DNA of 64,000 bases from Paractinoplanes aksuensis (GTDB lineage: Bacteria > Actinomycetota > Actinomycetes > Mycobacteriales > Micromonosporaceae): assembly GCF_024137025.1 (NCBI RefSeq), contig NZ_JAMYJR010000032.1:1-64000 (forward strand). Direction: 5' to 3'. Both the position numbers and the translations under genes were made by a program. The notes beneath the pieces were generated by a model. That model was not told where the DNA came from. It made no database searches and saw only the letters and a list, made by a program, of their open reading frames with translations. Position 1 is the stretch's first letter, and each line of letters opens with the position of its first letter. Positions 52,151 through 61,858 of this stretch are shown here, in pieces.

Positions 52151-53125
52151 CTACCGGGCCGCCAGACTGCGCAGCGCGGCCGCGATGTCGTCGGTCTGCG
52201 GCAGGATGGCCTTGGCCAGCTGCACCGCGGCCGGGATGCGGCTGTCGCGGGCGCCGACCCGGATCGGGGGAGCGCTCAGCGAAACCCCGGACTCGACGAC
52301 CCGGGCCACCACCTCGGCGCCGAAGCCACCGGTCAGGTTGGCCTCGTGCACGACCATCAGCCGGCCGGTGCGGCGCACGCTGGCCAGCACCCCGTCGGTG
52401 TCGAACGGGTTGAGCCAGACCGCCTCGATGACGTCGGCGCTGACCCCGGTGGCATCCACCGCGGCCTCGACCGACGACGTGATCGCACCCCAGGTGACGA
52501 CCGTGACGTCGTCGCCCGCGCGGCGCAGCCGGTGCCCGCCGATGGGCGCGATGGGCCCGCCGATCTGCACCTCGGCCTTGGCCCCGGCGTACAGCGTGCG
52601 GTTCTCGATGACCACGACCGGGTCGTCGCAGGCCACGGCGGACAGGGTCAGGTCGTACGCGTCCTGGGCCTGCGACGGCATGGCGACCCGGATGCCCGGC
52701 ACGTGCAGGAGCAGCGCCTCCAGGTTCTGCGAATGCTGGGCGCAGGCGCCGGGTGAGTTGCCCTGCTGCGTGCGGATCGTCATCGGGGCGCTCAGCCGTC
52801 CCTCGGAGACGTAGCGGACGTTGGCCGCCTGGTTCACGATCTGGTCGAACGCCACCAGCATGAAGTCGGCCCACATGATCTCGACGATCGGCCGCCGGCC
52901 CATCATCGAGGCGCCGACCGCCGCGCCCAGCATCGCCGTCTCGGAGATGGGCGTGTCGAAAACCCTTTCCCCGTACGCTTTCCGCAGCCCCCGGGTGACG
53001 CCGTGGACCCCACCGGGCAGGGCGACGTCCTCGCCGAACAGCAACGTCTCAGGCATCTGCTCGAGGCAACGCGCCAGCGCGGCGTTGATCGCGCCGCCGT
53101 AGGTGAGCTTGGCCGTCTCAGACAT
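52151..53125 (-). CDS. 2-oxoacid dehydrogenase E1 component, beta subunit
   Basis: About 324 residues, AcoB/PdhB type: LTYGGAINAALARCLEQMPETLLFGEDVALPGG, FDTPISETAMLGAAVGASMMG, RTQQGNSPGACAQHSQNLEALLLHVPGI and GDDVTVVTWGAITSSVEAA. With the alpha subunit it forms a TPP-dependent alpha-keto acid or acetoin dehydrogenase. Start MSETAKLTYG overlaps the alpha-subunit stop by 8 bp. No E2 lipoyl-acyltransferase or E3 gene is found nearby. Confidence 0.9.
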   Translation of the reverse strand: MSETAKLTYGGAINAALARCLEQMPETLLFGEDVALPGGVHGVTRGLRKAYGERVFDTPISETAMLGAAVGASMMGRRPIVEIMWADFMLVAFDQIVNQAANVRYVSEGRLSAPMTIRTQQGNSPGACAQHSQNLEALLLHVPGIRVAMPSQAQDAYDLTLSAVACDDPVVVIENRTLYAGAKAEVQIGGPIAPIGGHRLRRAGDDVTVVTWGAITSSVEAAVDATGVSADVIEAVWLNPFDTDGVLASVRRTGRLMVVHEANLTGGFGAEVVARVVESGVSLSAPPIRVGARDSRIPAAVQLAKAILPQTDDIAAALRSLAAR

Positions 53126-54077
53126 ACAGGTGCTCCCGGGCAGTGGACGGATCGGTGAGGGGTGCGGCCAGCGCGCGCTCGGCGGCGGTGGCGATCTCGG
53201 TGCGAGCCCGTTGCTCGACCGCCTCGAGCGTCGAGGCGGCGACGCCTTGAGCGGCCAGAGCATTCTTCAGCCGGACGATCGGTTCGACCTTCTTGTCGGC
53301 CTCGAGCTCGCCGGCCGGGCGGTACATCTGCGCGTCGCCGATGTAGTGGCCGGTGATCCGCCGCGTGAACGCCTCGATGAAGGTCGGCCCGCGGCCGTGC
53401 TCGGCCGTCATGATGGCCAGCCCGACGGCCGTGGCCACCTGGGCCGCGTCGTTGCCGTCGATGCGTACGGCCGGAATGCCCAGGGCGTGCGCCCGCGCCG
53501 ACAGGTCGGGGTTGCGGACCATGTCGTTGATCGGCGTGAGCTCGGAATATTTGTTGTTCTCGCAGATGAACACGACCGGCAGGTCCATGGCCGCGGCCAT
53601 GTTGAGCGCCTCGGAGACGCCGCCCTGGTTCATCGCGCCGTCGCCGAACACGGTGAGCGCGACCCGCCCGCTGCCGTCGAACTTCGCCGCCAGCGCGGCC
53701 CCGACCGCGATCGGCGCGCCCGCGCCGACGATCGAGTTCTCGCCGTAGAAGCCGTATTCCGGCGCGGAGAAATGCGCCGACCCGCCGCGGCCGCCGTTCA
53801 CACCCGTACGCCGGTAAAGCAGCTCGGCCAGGATCTTCTCGGCCGGCACGCCGCGGGCCATGGCCCAGCCGTGCCCGCGGTAGGTGCTGAAAACCGCGTC
53901 CTGCGGGCGCAGCGTGCGGCAGGCCCCGACGGCCACGGCCTCCTGCCCGTTCTCGAGGTGGACGGAACCGACCACGTCGCCGTCCAGCCGCAGCTGGAGG
54001 ATCGTCTCCTCGAGCGCGCGGATGCGCCACATGCTCAGGAGATCCGCCAGTTGCTCGTCCTTCACGTTGCCCTCCAT
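53118..54077 (-). CDS. 2-oxoacid dehydrogenase E1 component, alpha subunit
   Basis: About 319 residues, AcoA/PdhA type. The TPP-binding motif starts at LTVFGDGAMNQGGVSEALNMAAAMDLPVVFICENNKY (GDG...NN). YRGHGWAMARGV and RTGVNGGRGGSAHF are the other conserved regions. Substrate is undetermined: pyruvate, acetoin or a branched-chain oxoacid. Its ATG overlaps the SDR stop by one base (ends at 54077), and it belongs to the SDR-first operon. Confidence 0.9.
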   Translation of the reverse strand: MEGNVKDEQLADLLSMWRIRALEETILQLRLDGDVVGSVHLENGQEAVAVGACRTLRPQDAVFSTYRGHGWAMARGVPAEKILAELLYRRTGVNGGRGGSAHFSAPEYGFYGENSIVGAGAPIAVGAALAAKFDGSGRVALTVFGDGAMNQGGVSEALNMAAAMDLPVVFICENNKYSELTPINDMVRNPDLSARAHALGIPAVRIDGNDAAQVATAVGLAIMTAEHGRGPTFIEAFTRRITGHYIGDAQMYRPAGELEADKKVEPIVRLKNALAAQGVAASTLEAVEQRARTEIATAAERALAAPLTDPSTAREHLYV

Positions 54078-54850
54078 CAGTCCATCTCCAGTCCGCCGTC
54101 GACGTTCAGCGCCTGCCCCGTGACGAACGAGGCGAGATCGCTGACCAGGAAGGCGACGGCGTTGGCAAGCTCATCGGGATCGCCGGCGCGGGCCAGCGGG
54201 GTGCGTTCCGCGACGTCGTCGAGGTATTTCTGTCCCGCGCCCGGGCCGAACTCGCGGTCGCGGTCGGCGAGGATGCCCGACCACATGTCGGTGAGGAAGA
54301 CGCCCGGGCACACGGCGTTGACCCGCACCTCGGGCCCGTAGGCGAGGGCGGCGCTCTTGGTGAGCGAAAGAAGGGCGGCCTTGCTGGCGGCGTAGTCCAT
54401 CGCGTTGGGCCGCCCCGACCGCCCGGCGACCGAGCTGAGCGTCACGATGCTGCCGCCACCGGTCTCTTTCATTCGCGCCGCGGCCGCCCGCAGCGTGTGG
54501 AACACTCCGGTGAGGTTGACGTCGAGCGTCTGCCGCCACTCCTCGTCGGTGATCTCGGCCGGCGGCCGGGTGCGCATGACGCCCACGGCGTTGACCAGGA
54601 TGCTGAGCTCACGCCCGGCCCGCTCGGCGGCCGTGCCCACGATCGCCCGGCAGGTCTCGGGATCGGAGAGATCGGCCCCGATGGCCGGCACCCCACCCAG
54701 CTCGGCCGCGGCCTTGTCGAGCCGCTCACCGGGCAGATCAGCGATCACCACGGTCGCCCCGGCCCGCCCGAGCGCCGCCGCGACGGCCCGCCCGAGCCCG
54801 CCACCACCCCCGGTGACGAGCGCCGCCCGGCCATCCAGGTCGATCCGCAT
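54077..54850 (-). CDS. Short-chain dehydrogenase/reductase
   Basis: About 257 residues. Classical SDR: cofactor site VTGGGGGLGRAVAAALG, NNAG-equivalent LVNAVGV, catalytic Ser in IVTLSSVAG, YAASK (MDYAASKAALLSL) and NAVCPGVFLTDMW. Acidic residue after the second strand (VIADLPGERL) suggests NAD(H). First gene of the operon. The ATG at 54850 is preferred because a longer start would run into the operator at 54869-54884. Confidence 0.9.
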   Translation of the reverse strand: MRIDLDGRAALVTGGGGGLGRAVAAALGRAGATVVIADLPGERLDKAAAELGGVPAIGADLSDPETCRAIVGTAAERAGRELSILVNAVGVMRTRPPAEITDEEWRQTLDVNLTGVFHTLRAAAARMKETGGGSIVTLSSVAGRSGRPNAMDYAASKAALLSLTKSAALAYGPEVRVNAVCPGVFLTDMWSGILADRDREFGPGAGQKYLDDVAERTPLARAGDPDELANAVAFLVSDLASFVTGQALNVDGGLEMD

Positions 54851-54868
54851 GCGCGCCACCCCAAGCTC

Positions 54869-54884
54869 GTTCAATCGTTTGACC
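54869..54884. promoter_or_regulatory. LacI-family operator before the SDR-E1-VOC-lacI operon
   Basis: GTTCAATCGTTTGACC, inverse complement GGTCAAACGATTGAAC, matches the 41203 site in 15 of 16 bases. It lies about 19 bp upstream of the SDR start on the minus strand. Through it the regulator would control its own operon. Confidence 0.78.
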
Positions 54885-54959
54885 GACAGTATGCCGCCGA
54901 CTCAAGACCCGTCAAGAGAAGCCGTCAACGCGGCCGGCAGCGCGCTTGTACCGTCGCCG

Positions 54960-55292
54960 TCAGTCCTCGTCCGGGGTGTAGGGATCGGTCGGTATAAGCC
55001 TGATGTCCGGAATGGCGGCGGCACGTTCTTCCGGTGTGGCGTCGAAGGTGAGCATGTCGGCGCCCTCGGGAATGCCGACTCGGGAAAGGAAGATGCCGTT
55101 GCGACCCACATCGCACCAGAGCGTCGCGAAGCCGATCCTGCTTTCGGCACTCCCGGTGTAGGTGATGTGGAGACCCCCGCCGTCCCCGTCCGGGCAGGCC
55201 ACGTCCGCGGGTGCGGGCCAAGCGTCTCGGATCCTCGTGAAGGCGTCGAACCACGCCTCCCAGGTCCGCTGGGAATCCGTCATCTCGACCAT
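54960..55292 (-). CDS. Hypothetical protein, candidate immunity protein
   Basis: About 110 residues, acidic, no signal. WEAWFDAFTRIRDAWPAPADVACPDGDGG is followed by strand-rich HITYTGSAESRIGFATLWCDVGRNGIFLSRVGIPEGADML. Acidic strand-rich 100-residue proteins of this sort commonly act as immunity proteins beside toxin domains, and this gene directly follows the toxin-like HExxH gene (5-bp gap). No family is recognised; the immunity role is inference from position. Confidence 0.62.
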   Translation of the reverse strand: MVEMTDSQRTWEAWFDAFTRIRDAWPAPADVACPDGDGGGLHITYTGSAESRIGFATLWCDVGRNGIFLSRVGIPEGADMLTFDATPEERAAAIPDIRLIPTDPYTPDED

Positions 55293-55297
55293 GCGAT

Positions 55298-55891
55298 CTA
55301 CTCCGCCTCAATCAGGTGCTTGTGCGCCTGCCACCATCGTTCCTCATACGCATACGCGCGGCTTTCGTAGGCAGCGCGGGCAGACTCCTTCCACGGGAAC
55401 TCTCTGCCGTCGCGAAGCTCGTCAAGGTGGAAGCGTTCGTGGGCGATGGTGCGAGCGAGCTGCTCTTCATTCATGAACGCGTCGCGAGCAAGCTTGATCT
55501 CGCCGTCGGGCATCGTCACCCCGAAAAATTCTCGACCTGGCCCCGACCCGCGACGAACCTTGTCCAGTGAAAATCTGACGCCGTCCATGTCGATCCCGTA
55601 CTTGTCCGCGATCGCCAGGACGTTGTCCCTGCTCATCAAGACCTTGTCACCATTACGGACGATGCCGTCGCCCTCTCGGCGCAGACCGTCCTCCACTGCC
55701 CGAGTGTCACGCCGCGTACTGCTTGTTCCGGCTCGTCCTGTATGTGCCACGTCGGCCACTGCGTCCTGGGCCCGGGCTACGTTGCCAGCGGCTCGTGCGC
55801 CGGGCGGCGGCGTCTCGCGACCCGGGCGGGCAGGTGGGCTACCCCCGGCCTCGGCGTCTGGACCGTGGGAACTTCGGCCGCGGCCAGTCAC
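55298..55891 (-). CDS. Toxin-like C-terminal domain with HExxH motif (N-terminally truncated polymorphic toxin)
   Basis: About 197 residues from a GTG; an in-frame TAG lies 42 bases further upstream, so no longer protein is encoded. The first 70 residues are low-complexity Pro/Gly/Arg/Ala, like the linkers before toxin tips. The domain begins near DKVLMSRDNVLAIADKYGIDMDGVRFSLD and holds IAHERFHLDELRDG (HERFH zinc-protease motif) followed by a helix with Glu and Tyr (YESRAYAYEERWWQ). No secretion domain is attached. It is probably the leftover tip of a polymorphic toxin, with the candidate immunity gene behind it. Confidence 0.65.
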   Translation of the reverse strand: MTGRGRSSHGPDAEAGGSPPARPGRETPPPGARAAGNVARAQDAVADVAHTGRAGTSSTRRDTRAVEDGLRREGDGIVRNGDKVLMSRDNVLAIADKYGIDMDGVRFSLDKVRRGSGPGREFFGVTMPDGEIKLARDAFMNEEQLARTIAHERFHLDELRDGREFPWKESARAAYESRAYAYEERWWQAHKHLIEAE

Positions 55892-56065
55892 GTCGCTCTC
55901 CGTCCCGCCGAGCTGTCCACAGCCGCGAAGCTAACAACCAGAGTCCATGATGGTCTTCGACCAGCAATCCACGTTGTCAGTGGCGTACACAGATTGGCGG
56001 GACGGAATGCATGTCAGCACTGCCGCACTCGGGCCGTCCTGCGCGGTCAAGAGATGGACTGAGCG

Positions 56066-56869
56066 GTGATGCGGCTGCTCGACGATCGGCCGCGGCGGTT
56101 GGCGACGATCTCGTACCAGGCGGCTGCTCGGGGCGGGGGAACCGAGAGCGTCCAGCTCGGAGTCGATCGGCTGCTGGTCGACTCGCTCCCTGACGGGTGC
56201 CGGGCTGTTCTGGCGGCTGGTGATCTGCAAGGTGTCGCGCCGTCACCGCTCGGTGGGCGGTCCGGCCTGCTCGGCATCGCGGTGGCCGACTACCTGGAAG
56301 TCTGGGCAGAGGACGGGCTGCTGCCGTCGCCGGATCAGGTTGGCGTCCTTCTGGCCGGCGATCTGTATTCGGCTCCGGAGGCCGATCGCCGGGGCGCGTC
56401 CGGTCCCGTGACGGATGTGTGGCTGGCGTTTGTTGCAGCGGGCTGCCCGGCGATCTTCGGCGTGGCCGGCAATCACGACGAGGTGACCGCCTCGGAGGTC
56501 GCGGCGCTCGGGCCGGACGTTGCCCTGCTCGATGGCGATCGCCGCGAATTCAACGGCCTGACGGTGGCTGGCGTCAGTGGCGTCATCGGAGATCCCGCAC
56601 GCCCTTTGAGGCGCGCGGATCACGACTTCCACGCGGCAGTGGAGGCTGTCATCGACCCGTCGCCCGACGTCCTGCTCCTTCACGAAGGCCCGGCCGGGGA
56701 GGACGTCGATCAACGGGGCAACGGTTCTCTTCGTGCTCTGATCGAGCGCCGCGCCCCGGCTCTTACCATCTGCGGACACGTGCACTGGGCGCGCCCCACG
56801 GCGTTGCTCGGCAGTGGCCACATCATCAACGTGGACACCCGTGTGGTCGTCCTGGTCGCCGCGTCTTGA
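56066..56869 (+). CDS. Metallophosphoesterase-like protein
   Basis: About 267 residues. The calcineurin-like motifs are recognisable in order: AAGDLQGV or LLAGDLYSAP (Asp of motif I/II), GVAGNHDE (GNHD near residue 135), DVLLLHEGPAG and ICGHVHWARPT (GHxH). The N-terminal GD(L) region is atypical, the rest is normal. Substrate is not predictable (nucleic acid, nucleotide or protein phosphate). GTG at 56066 or ATG at 56069 may start it. It is divergent from the toxin-like gene. Confidence 0.82.
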   Translation: MMRLLDDRPRRLATISYQAAARGGGTESVQLGVDRLLVDSLPDGCRAVLAAGDLQGVAPSPLGGRSGLLGIAVADYLEVWAEDGLLPSPDQVGVLLAGDLYSAPEADRRGASGPVTDVWLAFVAAGCPAIFGVAGNHDEVTASEVAALGPDVALLDGDRREFNGLTVAGVSGVIGDPARPLRRADHDFHAAVEAVIDPSPDVLLLHEGPAGEDVDQRGNGSLRALIERRAPALTICGHVHWARPTALLGSGHIINVDTRVVVLVAAS

Positions 56870-56906
56870 GCTGCGGGCGCGGGCGTGTAGTGAAGGTAAG
56901 GTCGCC

Positions 56907-57137
56907 TCAGCTGGAGAAGACGACGCCCGGGGGAAACTCGCCCCGTTCCTGCCACGAGCGTTTGACCTTCGAGGCTATGGCGCCCGCAGCCGAATCGAAC
57001 TGGCCGTCTTCGGCGGACACATGCCAAGTGTGCTTGTCGATCGTCAGGACGCGGTCGAACTGACGGTCGAGGCCGAACTCGTACCGCACCTCGTCCTCCG
57101 ACTCGACGATTTTGCGTCCGGCCACCGTCATGCCCAT
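56907..57137 (-). CDS. Small hypothetical protein
   Basis: About 76 residues, not recognised: MGMTVAGRKIVESEDEVRYE opens the chain with charged strands, then FDRVLTIDKHTWHVSAEDGQFDSAAGAIASKVKRSWQERG. Composition is that of a soluble beta-alpha protein and its codon usage matches the neighbours. It is convergent with the phosphoesterase gene (37-bp gap). Confidence 0.55.
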   Translation of the reverse strand: MGMTVAGRKIVESEDEVRYEFGLDRQFDRVLTIDKHTWHVSAEDGQFDSAAGAIASKVKRSWQERGEFPPGVVFSS

Positions 57138-57215
57138 GGCTTCCTCCGCAGCTTCGAGCAGGCACCCGAGTCTGCCAGTTCGCGCCGGGACGCCTTTGAG
57201 TTGCCGAAGACGATC

Positions 57216-58172
57216 TCAGCTGAGCAGGACGTCGGTTACCGGGCGGCGGGGGGAGGAGGGGCCGGGGTGGCCGTAGCCGATGCGTAGGGCCAGCTGGGGG
57301 TAGCCGGAACGGCTCAGGGAGCGGCGCAGCTGCTCCCGGGCGGCGGGGACCTCGATGGGCTGGGAGATCATCGAAGCGGCCAGGCCGGCGTCGGTCACGG
57401 TGAGCAGGACCCTCTGCAGGGCCTGGCCGGCCGTCAGTTGGTCGGCGGGGCGGTCGCCTGCTGAGCCCAGGACCGCGACCAGCGGTTCCGGCTCGTAGTC
57501 GCGGCCGGGGGCGCGGCGTCGTTCCGCGAATGCTCTTTGTGGCAGCAGGTCTTGCGGTTCGGGGGCGGGGGCACCGGCCGCCACCGGCACGCCGTCGGGA
57601 GCCGTGTCGGCGTGGGTCCAGCCGGCCATCTCGAGCTGGTAGTTGGTGTCGCGGCGCAACACCCGGTCGGCGCTTCGGGCTATCTCGGCGAAGCCCGCCA
57701 AGGGGACCATCCCTACCAGCAGGTCGAGCCACGCGTTCTCGGTGCGGGCCGCGTCGATCAGGCGGCGGCGGGCCTCGGCCGGCACCGGGTCGGGCCAGAA
57801 CGGCGCTCGGTGGCTGTGGCGGCGGGGGATGGCCGCGTAGAGGTCCCTTTCCGCGTACGTGGGCGGGCGCGGATGGGCGGGGGCCAGGCGGGCCATCAGG
57901 TCGGGCTGGGCGCGGTCGGGACGCAGCGTGACCTCGGCTGGGCGGCCCGCCGTGGCCAGGGCCAGCCGGGCGTTGAAGATGGCGGCGCCGCACGCGATGC
58001 GCACCGCCCAGCCGGCTCGGTCGGCGACCGTCAGGCGGCGGGCCGGGTCGGCCAGGATCTCGATCGCGCCGTCGCGGGCGCGGAACAGCCACGGCTGGGT
58101 GTTGTGCAGGGACGGTGCGCGGATGCCGGCGGAGGCCGCGCGCAGCAGGTCCTCCTTGTGGTAGCCGGTCAT
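57216..58172 (-). CDS. Acg-type nitroreductase-like FMN-binding protein
   Basis: About 318 residues of the Acg family: AASAGIRAPSLHNTQPWLFRARDGAIEI, the start signature, then RIACGAAIFNARLALATAGRPAEV and AAIPRRHSHRAPFW and the final SGYPQLALRIGYGHP. Acg proteins in mycobacteria are DosR-regulated duplicated nitroreductase folds that bind FMN but may lack classical activity. It follows its paralogue by 14 bp, so the two form one operon behind a DosR-box-like site. Confidence 0.87.
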   Translation of the reverse strand: MTGYHKEDLLRAASAGIRAPSLHNTQPWLFRARDGAIEILADPARRLTVADRAGWAVRIACGAAIFNARLALATAGRPAEVTLRPDRAQPDLMARLAPAHPRPPTYAERDLYAAIPRRHSHRAPFWPDPVPAEARRRLIDAARTENAWLDLLVGMVPLAGFAEIARSADRVLRRDTNYQLEMAGWTHADTAPDGVPVAAGAPAPEPQDLLPQRAFAERRRAPGRDYEPEPLVAVLGSAGDRPADQLTAGQALQRVLLTVTDAGLAASMISQPIEVPAAREQLRRSLSRSGYPQLALRIGYGHPGPSSPRRPVTDVLLS

Positions 58173-58186
58173 CGCTCCCGACCCCC

Positions 58187-59128
58187 TTACGCGGTGACGA
58201 TCACGTCGGCCGCGGTGCGGCGCGGGCGGGGCGGCAGCGGGGTCTGGTCGGCCGTGTAGCCGAGGCGGACGGCCAGGTAGGGCTCGCCCAGGTCGGCCAG
58301 CAGGCCCCGCACGAGCACGCGCGGCCACTCGACCTCGATGGCGTCGCTCAGCGGGGCGGTCGCCAGGCCGTCGGCCGTGGCCTGCAGCAGCAGCGCGGAC
58401 AGGGCCTCACCGGCCTGCAGCAGCTGGACGGGGGCGTCGCCGCGACCGAAAAGGATCACGAAGGAGGCGCCCTCGTCGTGGGCGCTGCCGACCGTGAGGC
58501 CGGCCTGCTCGTCGGGCACGTAGTCCCGTACGGGAACTCGGCGCAAGCCGGGCTCGACCGCCGTCGCCGCGGAGATGCCGTCGCCCGAGTCGGCCGGGCG
58601 GTGGGTCCATTTCTTGAGCTCTTCGCGGTATTCGGGGTCGTTCAGCTCGGCGTGACCGGCCAGTTCGGCCGAGATCGCGAGCGCGGTGATCTGGTCGCGG
58701 GGCACGGTGTGCAGGTAGGCCCCCGACTTCTCGACGAGCAGCCGCAGCTTCGTCAGTTCCTCGTCCGAGACCGTACGCGCTCCGAACGGCCTGCGATCGG
58801 TGCGGCGCCGGGAGATGGCGTCCGCGAGATCTTCAAAACGGGGCGGCACGGGCGCGCCCAGCCGGATGCGGGCCAGCACGGACGGGCTGGGCAGCCGGGT
58901 GACCGAAGCGGACCAGCCGAGCGCGGCCAGCGTGACGAGCGCGTGGTGCAGCGCGGCGCCGCAGCTCAGCGCGAGGAGCCGGCCGTCCCGGTCGGTGGTC
59001 TCGAGGCGGCGGGAGTCGTCGGCGTGGAGCTCCATCGTGTCGCCGTCGATCACCCAGCGCCAGGGCTGTGTGTTGAAGACAGATGGGGCGTGCAACGCGG
59101 CGGTGGCGGCCTGCTCGAGAGGTGTCAT
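58187..59128 (-). CDS. Acg-type nitroreductase-like FMN-binding protein, paralogue
   Basis: About 313 residues and the same layout as the gene at 57216: AATAALHAPSVFNTQPWRWVIDGDTMELHAD, LALSCGAALHHALVTLAALGW, AISRRRTDRRPFG and LGEPYLAVRLGYTAD. The two proteins are clearly homologous but diverged, so a heterodimer is possible. First gene of the pair. Between its ATG and the devS stop lies the sequence AGGACCTTCGGCCCT on the minus strand, at a typical promoter distance. Confidence 0.88.
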   Translation of the reverse strand: MTPLEQAATAALHAPSVFNTQPWRWVIDGDTMELHADDSRRLETTDRDGRLLALSCGAALHHALVTLAALGWSASVTRLPSPSVLARIRLGAPVPPRFEDLADAISRRRTDRRPFGARTVSDEELTKLRLLVEKSGAYLHTVPRDQITALAISAELAGHAELNDPEYREELKKWTHRPADSGDGISAATAVEPGLRRVPVRDYVPDEQAGLTVGSAHDEGASFVILFGRGDAPVQLLQAGEALSALLLQATADGLATAPLSDAIEVEWPRVLVRGLLADLGEPYLAVRLGYTADQTPLPPRPRRTAADVIVTA

Positions 59129-59162
59129 GCCTCAAGCGTGCGCGTGAGCCGGTGAAGTGTTC

Positions 59163-59177
59163 AGGGCCGAAGGTCCT
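59163..59177 (-). promoter_or_regulatory. DosR-box-like palindrome before the nitroreductase pair
   Basis: On the minus strand AGGACCTTCGGCCCT, which fits the DosR pattern GGGAC-T-(5 bases)-GnCCC family (half-sites GGACC and GGCCC around TTC). It starts about 35 bp upstream of the first nitroreductase ATG and beside devS/devR. Acg genes are standard members of the DosR regulon in mycobacteria. Confidence 0.6.
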
Positions 59178-59180
59178 GTC

Positions 59181-60860
<1,680 letters not shown>

Positions 60861-60871
60861 TTAACGGGACC

Positions 60872-60892
60872 AGGACTTAAGACCCTTGGGCC
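60872..60892. promoter_or_regulatory. Candidate DosR-box region between devS and devR
   Basis: AGGACTTAAGACCCTTGGGCC contains the near-palindrome GGACTTAAGACC (GGACTT against AAGACC) and overlapping GGGCC elements in the 70-bp divergent promoter. It resembles the GGGACTT-AGTCCC consensus with one changed arm base. Autoregulation of devR/devS is plausible but the match is imperfect. Confidence 0.42.
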
Positions 60893-60921
60893 AGGCCTGA
60901 CGTACGCGATAGGAAGGTCGA

Positions 60922-61563
60922 ATGATCCGAGTCTTCCTGCTCGACGACCACGAGGTCGTCCGCCGTGGCCTTGTCGACCTGCTCCAGGCCGGTGGTGACA
61001 TCGAGGTCGTGGGCGAGTCCGGTTCCGCGCAGGAGGCGGCCCGGCGCATCCCGGCCCTGAAACCCGACGTGGCGATCCTCGACGCCCGGCTGCCCGACGG
61101 CAACGGCATCGACGTGTGCCGCGACGTCCGGGCCGTCGACTCGGCCATCCGGGGTCTCATTCTCACGTCGTACGAGGATGACGAGGCGCTGTTCGCGGCG
61201 ATCATGGCCGGCGCGTCCGGTTACGTGCTCAAGCAGATCCGGGGCACCGACCTGGTCGACGCGGTGCGCCGGGTCGCCCAGGGCCAGTCGCTGCTCGACC
61301 CAGCGGTGACCCAGCGGGTGCTCGAGCGCATCCGCAACGGGGTCGAGCAGCCGCGTGAGCTGGCCGCCCTCACCGACCAGGAGCGCCGGATCCTCGAGTT
61401 CGTGGCCGAGGGGCTGACCAACCGCGAGATCGCCAACCGCATGTTCCTGGCCGAGAAGACGGTCAAGAACTACGTCTCGAGCATGCTGGCCAAGCTGGGT
61501 CTGGAGCGCCGCACGCAGGCCGCCGTCCTCGCCACCCGGCTGCTGGGCGAGCACCCGCACTGA
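60922..61563 (+). CDS. devR: DevR/DosR-like response regulator (NarL/FixJ type)
   Basis: About 213 residues. Receiver domain with DDHEVVRRGLVDLL, phospho-acceptor Asp in VAILDARLPDGNG (about residue 54), and LTSYEDDEALFAAIMAGASGYVLKQI (Thr/Lys switch residues). LuxR-type helix-turn-helix at the C-terminus: LTDQERRILEFVAEGLTNREIANRMFLAEKTVKNYVSSMLAKLGL. Extended similarity to DosR lies in the linker with VTQRVLERI. Purine-rich AGGAAGG is before the ATG. Its cognate kinase is divergent next door. Confidence 0.93.
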   Translation: MIRVFLLDDHEVVRRGLVDLLQAGGDIEVVGESGSAQEAARRIPALKPDVAILDARLPDGNGIDVCRDVRAVDSAIRGLILTSYEDDEALFAAIMAGASGYVLKQIRGTDLVDAVRRVAQGQSLLDPAVTQRVLERIRNGVEQPRELAALTDQERRILEFVAEGLTNREIANRMFLAEKTVKNYVSSMLAKLGLERRTQAAVLATRLLGEHPH

Positions 61564-61858
61564 GTCGGGCGGACGCACGCGACAAGATCCAGTGACATTC
61601 GCACGTGTGATCGTTTGGTGCATGCCCGAATTGCCACATGGTGCACATCGATGGGGTGTGGTGGAACCGATTCAGCCGCACCCTTTCCAGTTCTACCGGC
61701 AGGTCACAACGGCCGTGACGATCGAACCTTGCCTATTGATGGAGGCTGCTTCGATCATGTTCTGGCCGGTCACGGCGTCGCACGTCGCGTACGCCGCTGA
61801 TCCTGAGAACGCATGACTCTCGTATCCGTGGGCAGGTGATTCCACGGATGGAGACGAC
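61564..61858. other. 295-bp region without a convincing gene
   Basis: Upstream region of the small Cys-rich ORF and eboE-like gene. It contains no frame that I can support as coding. It includes near-repeats TTGGTGCATG and ATGGTGCACA (about 20 bases apart) and is noticeably lower in GC than the rest of the window, which is consistent with a promoter region. I see no clear terminator after devR. Confidence 0.5.

Noticed and set aside
55931-56230. Short minus-strand frame between the toxin-like gene and the phosphoesterase
   Set aside because: It overlaps the start of the phosphoesterase gene, has no ribosome-binding site and no recognisable domain.
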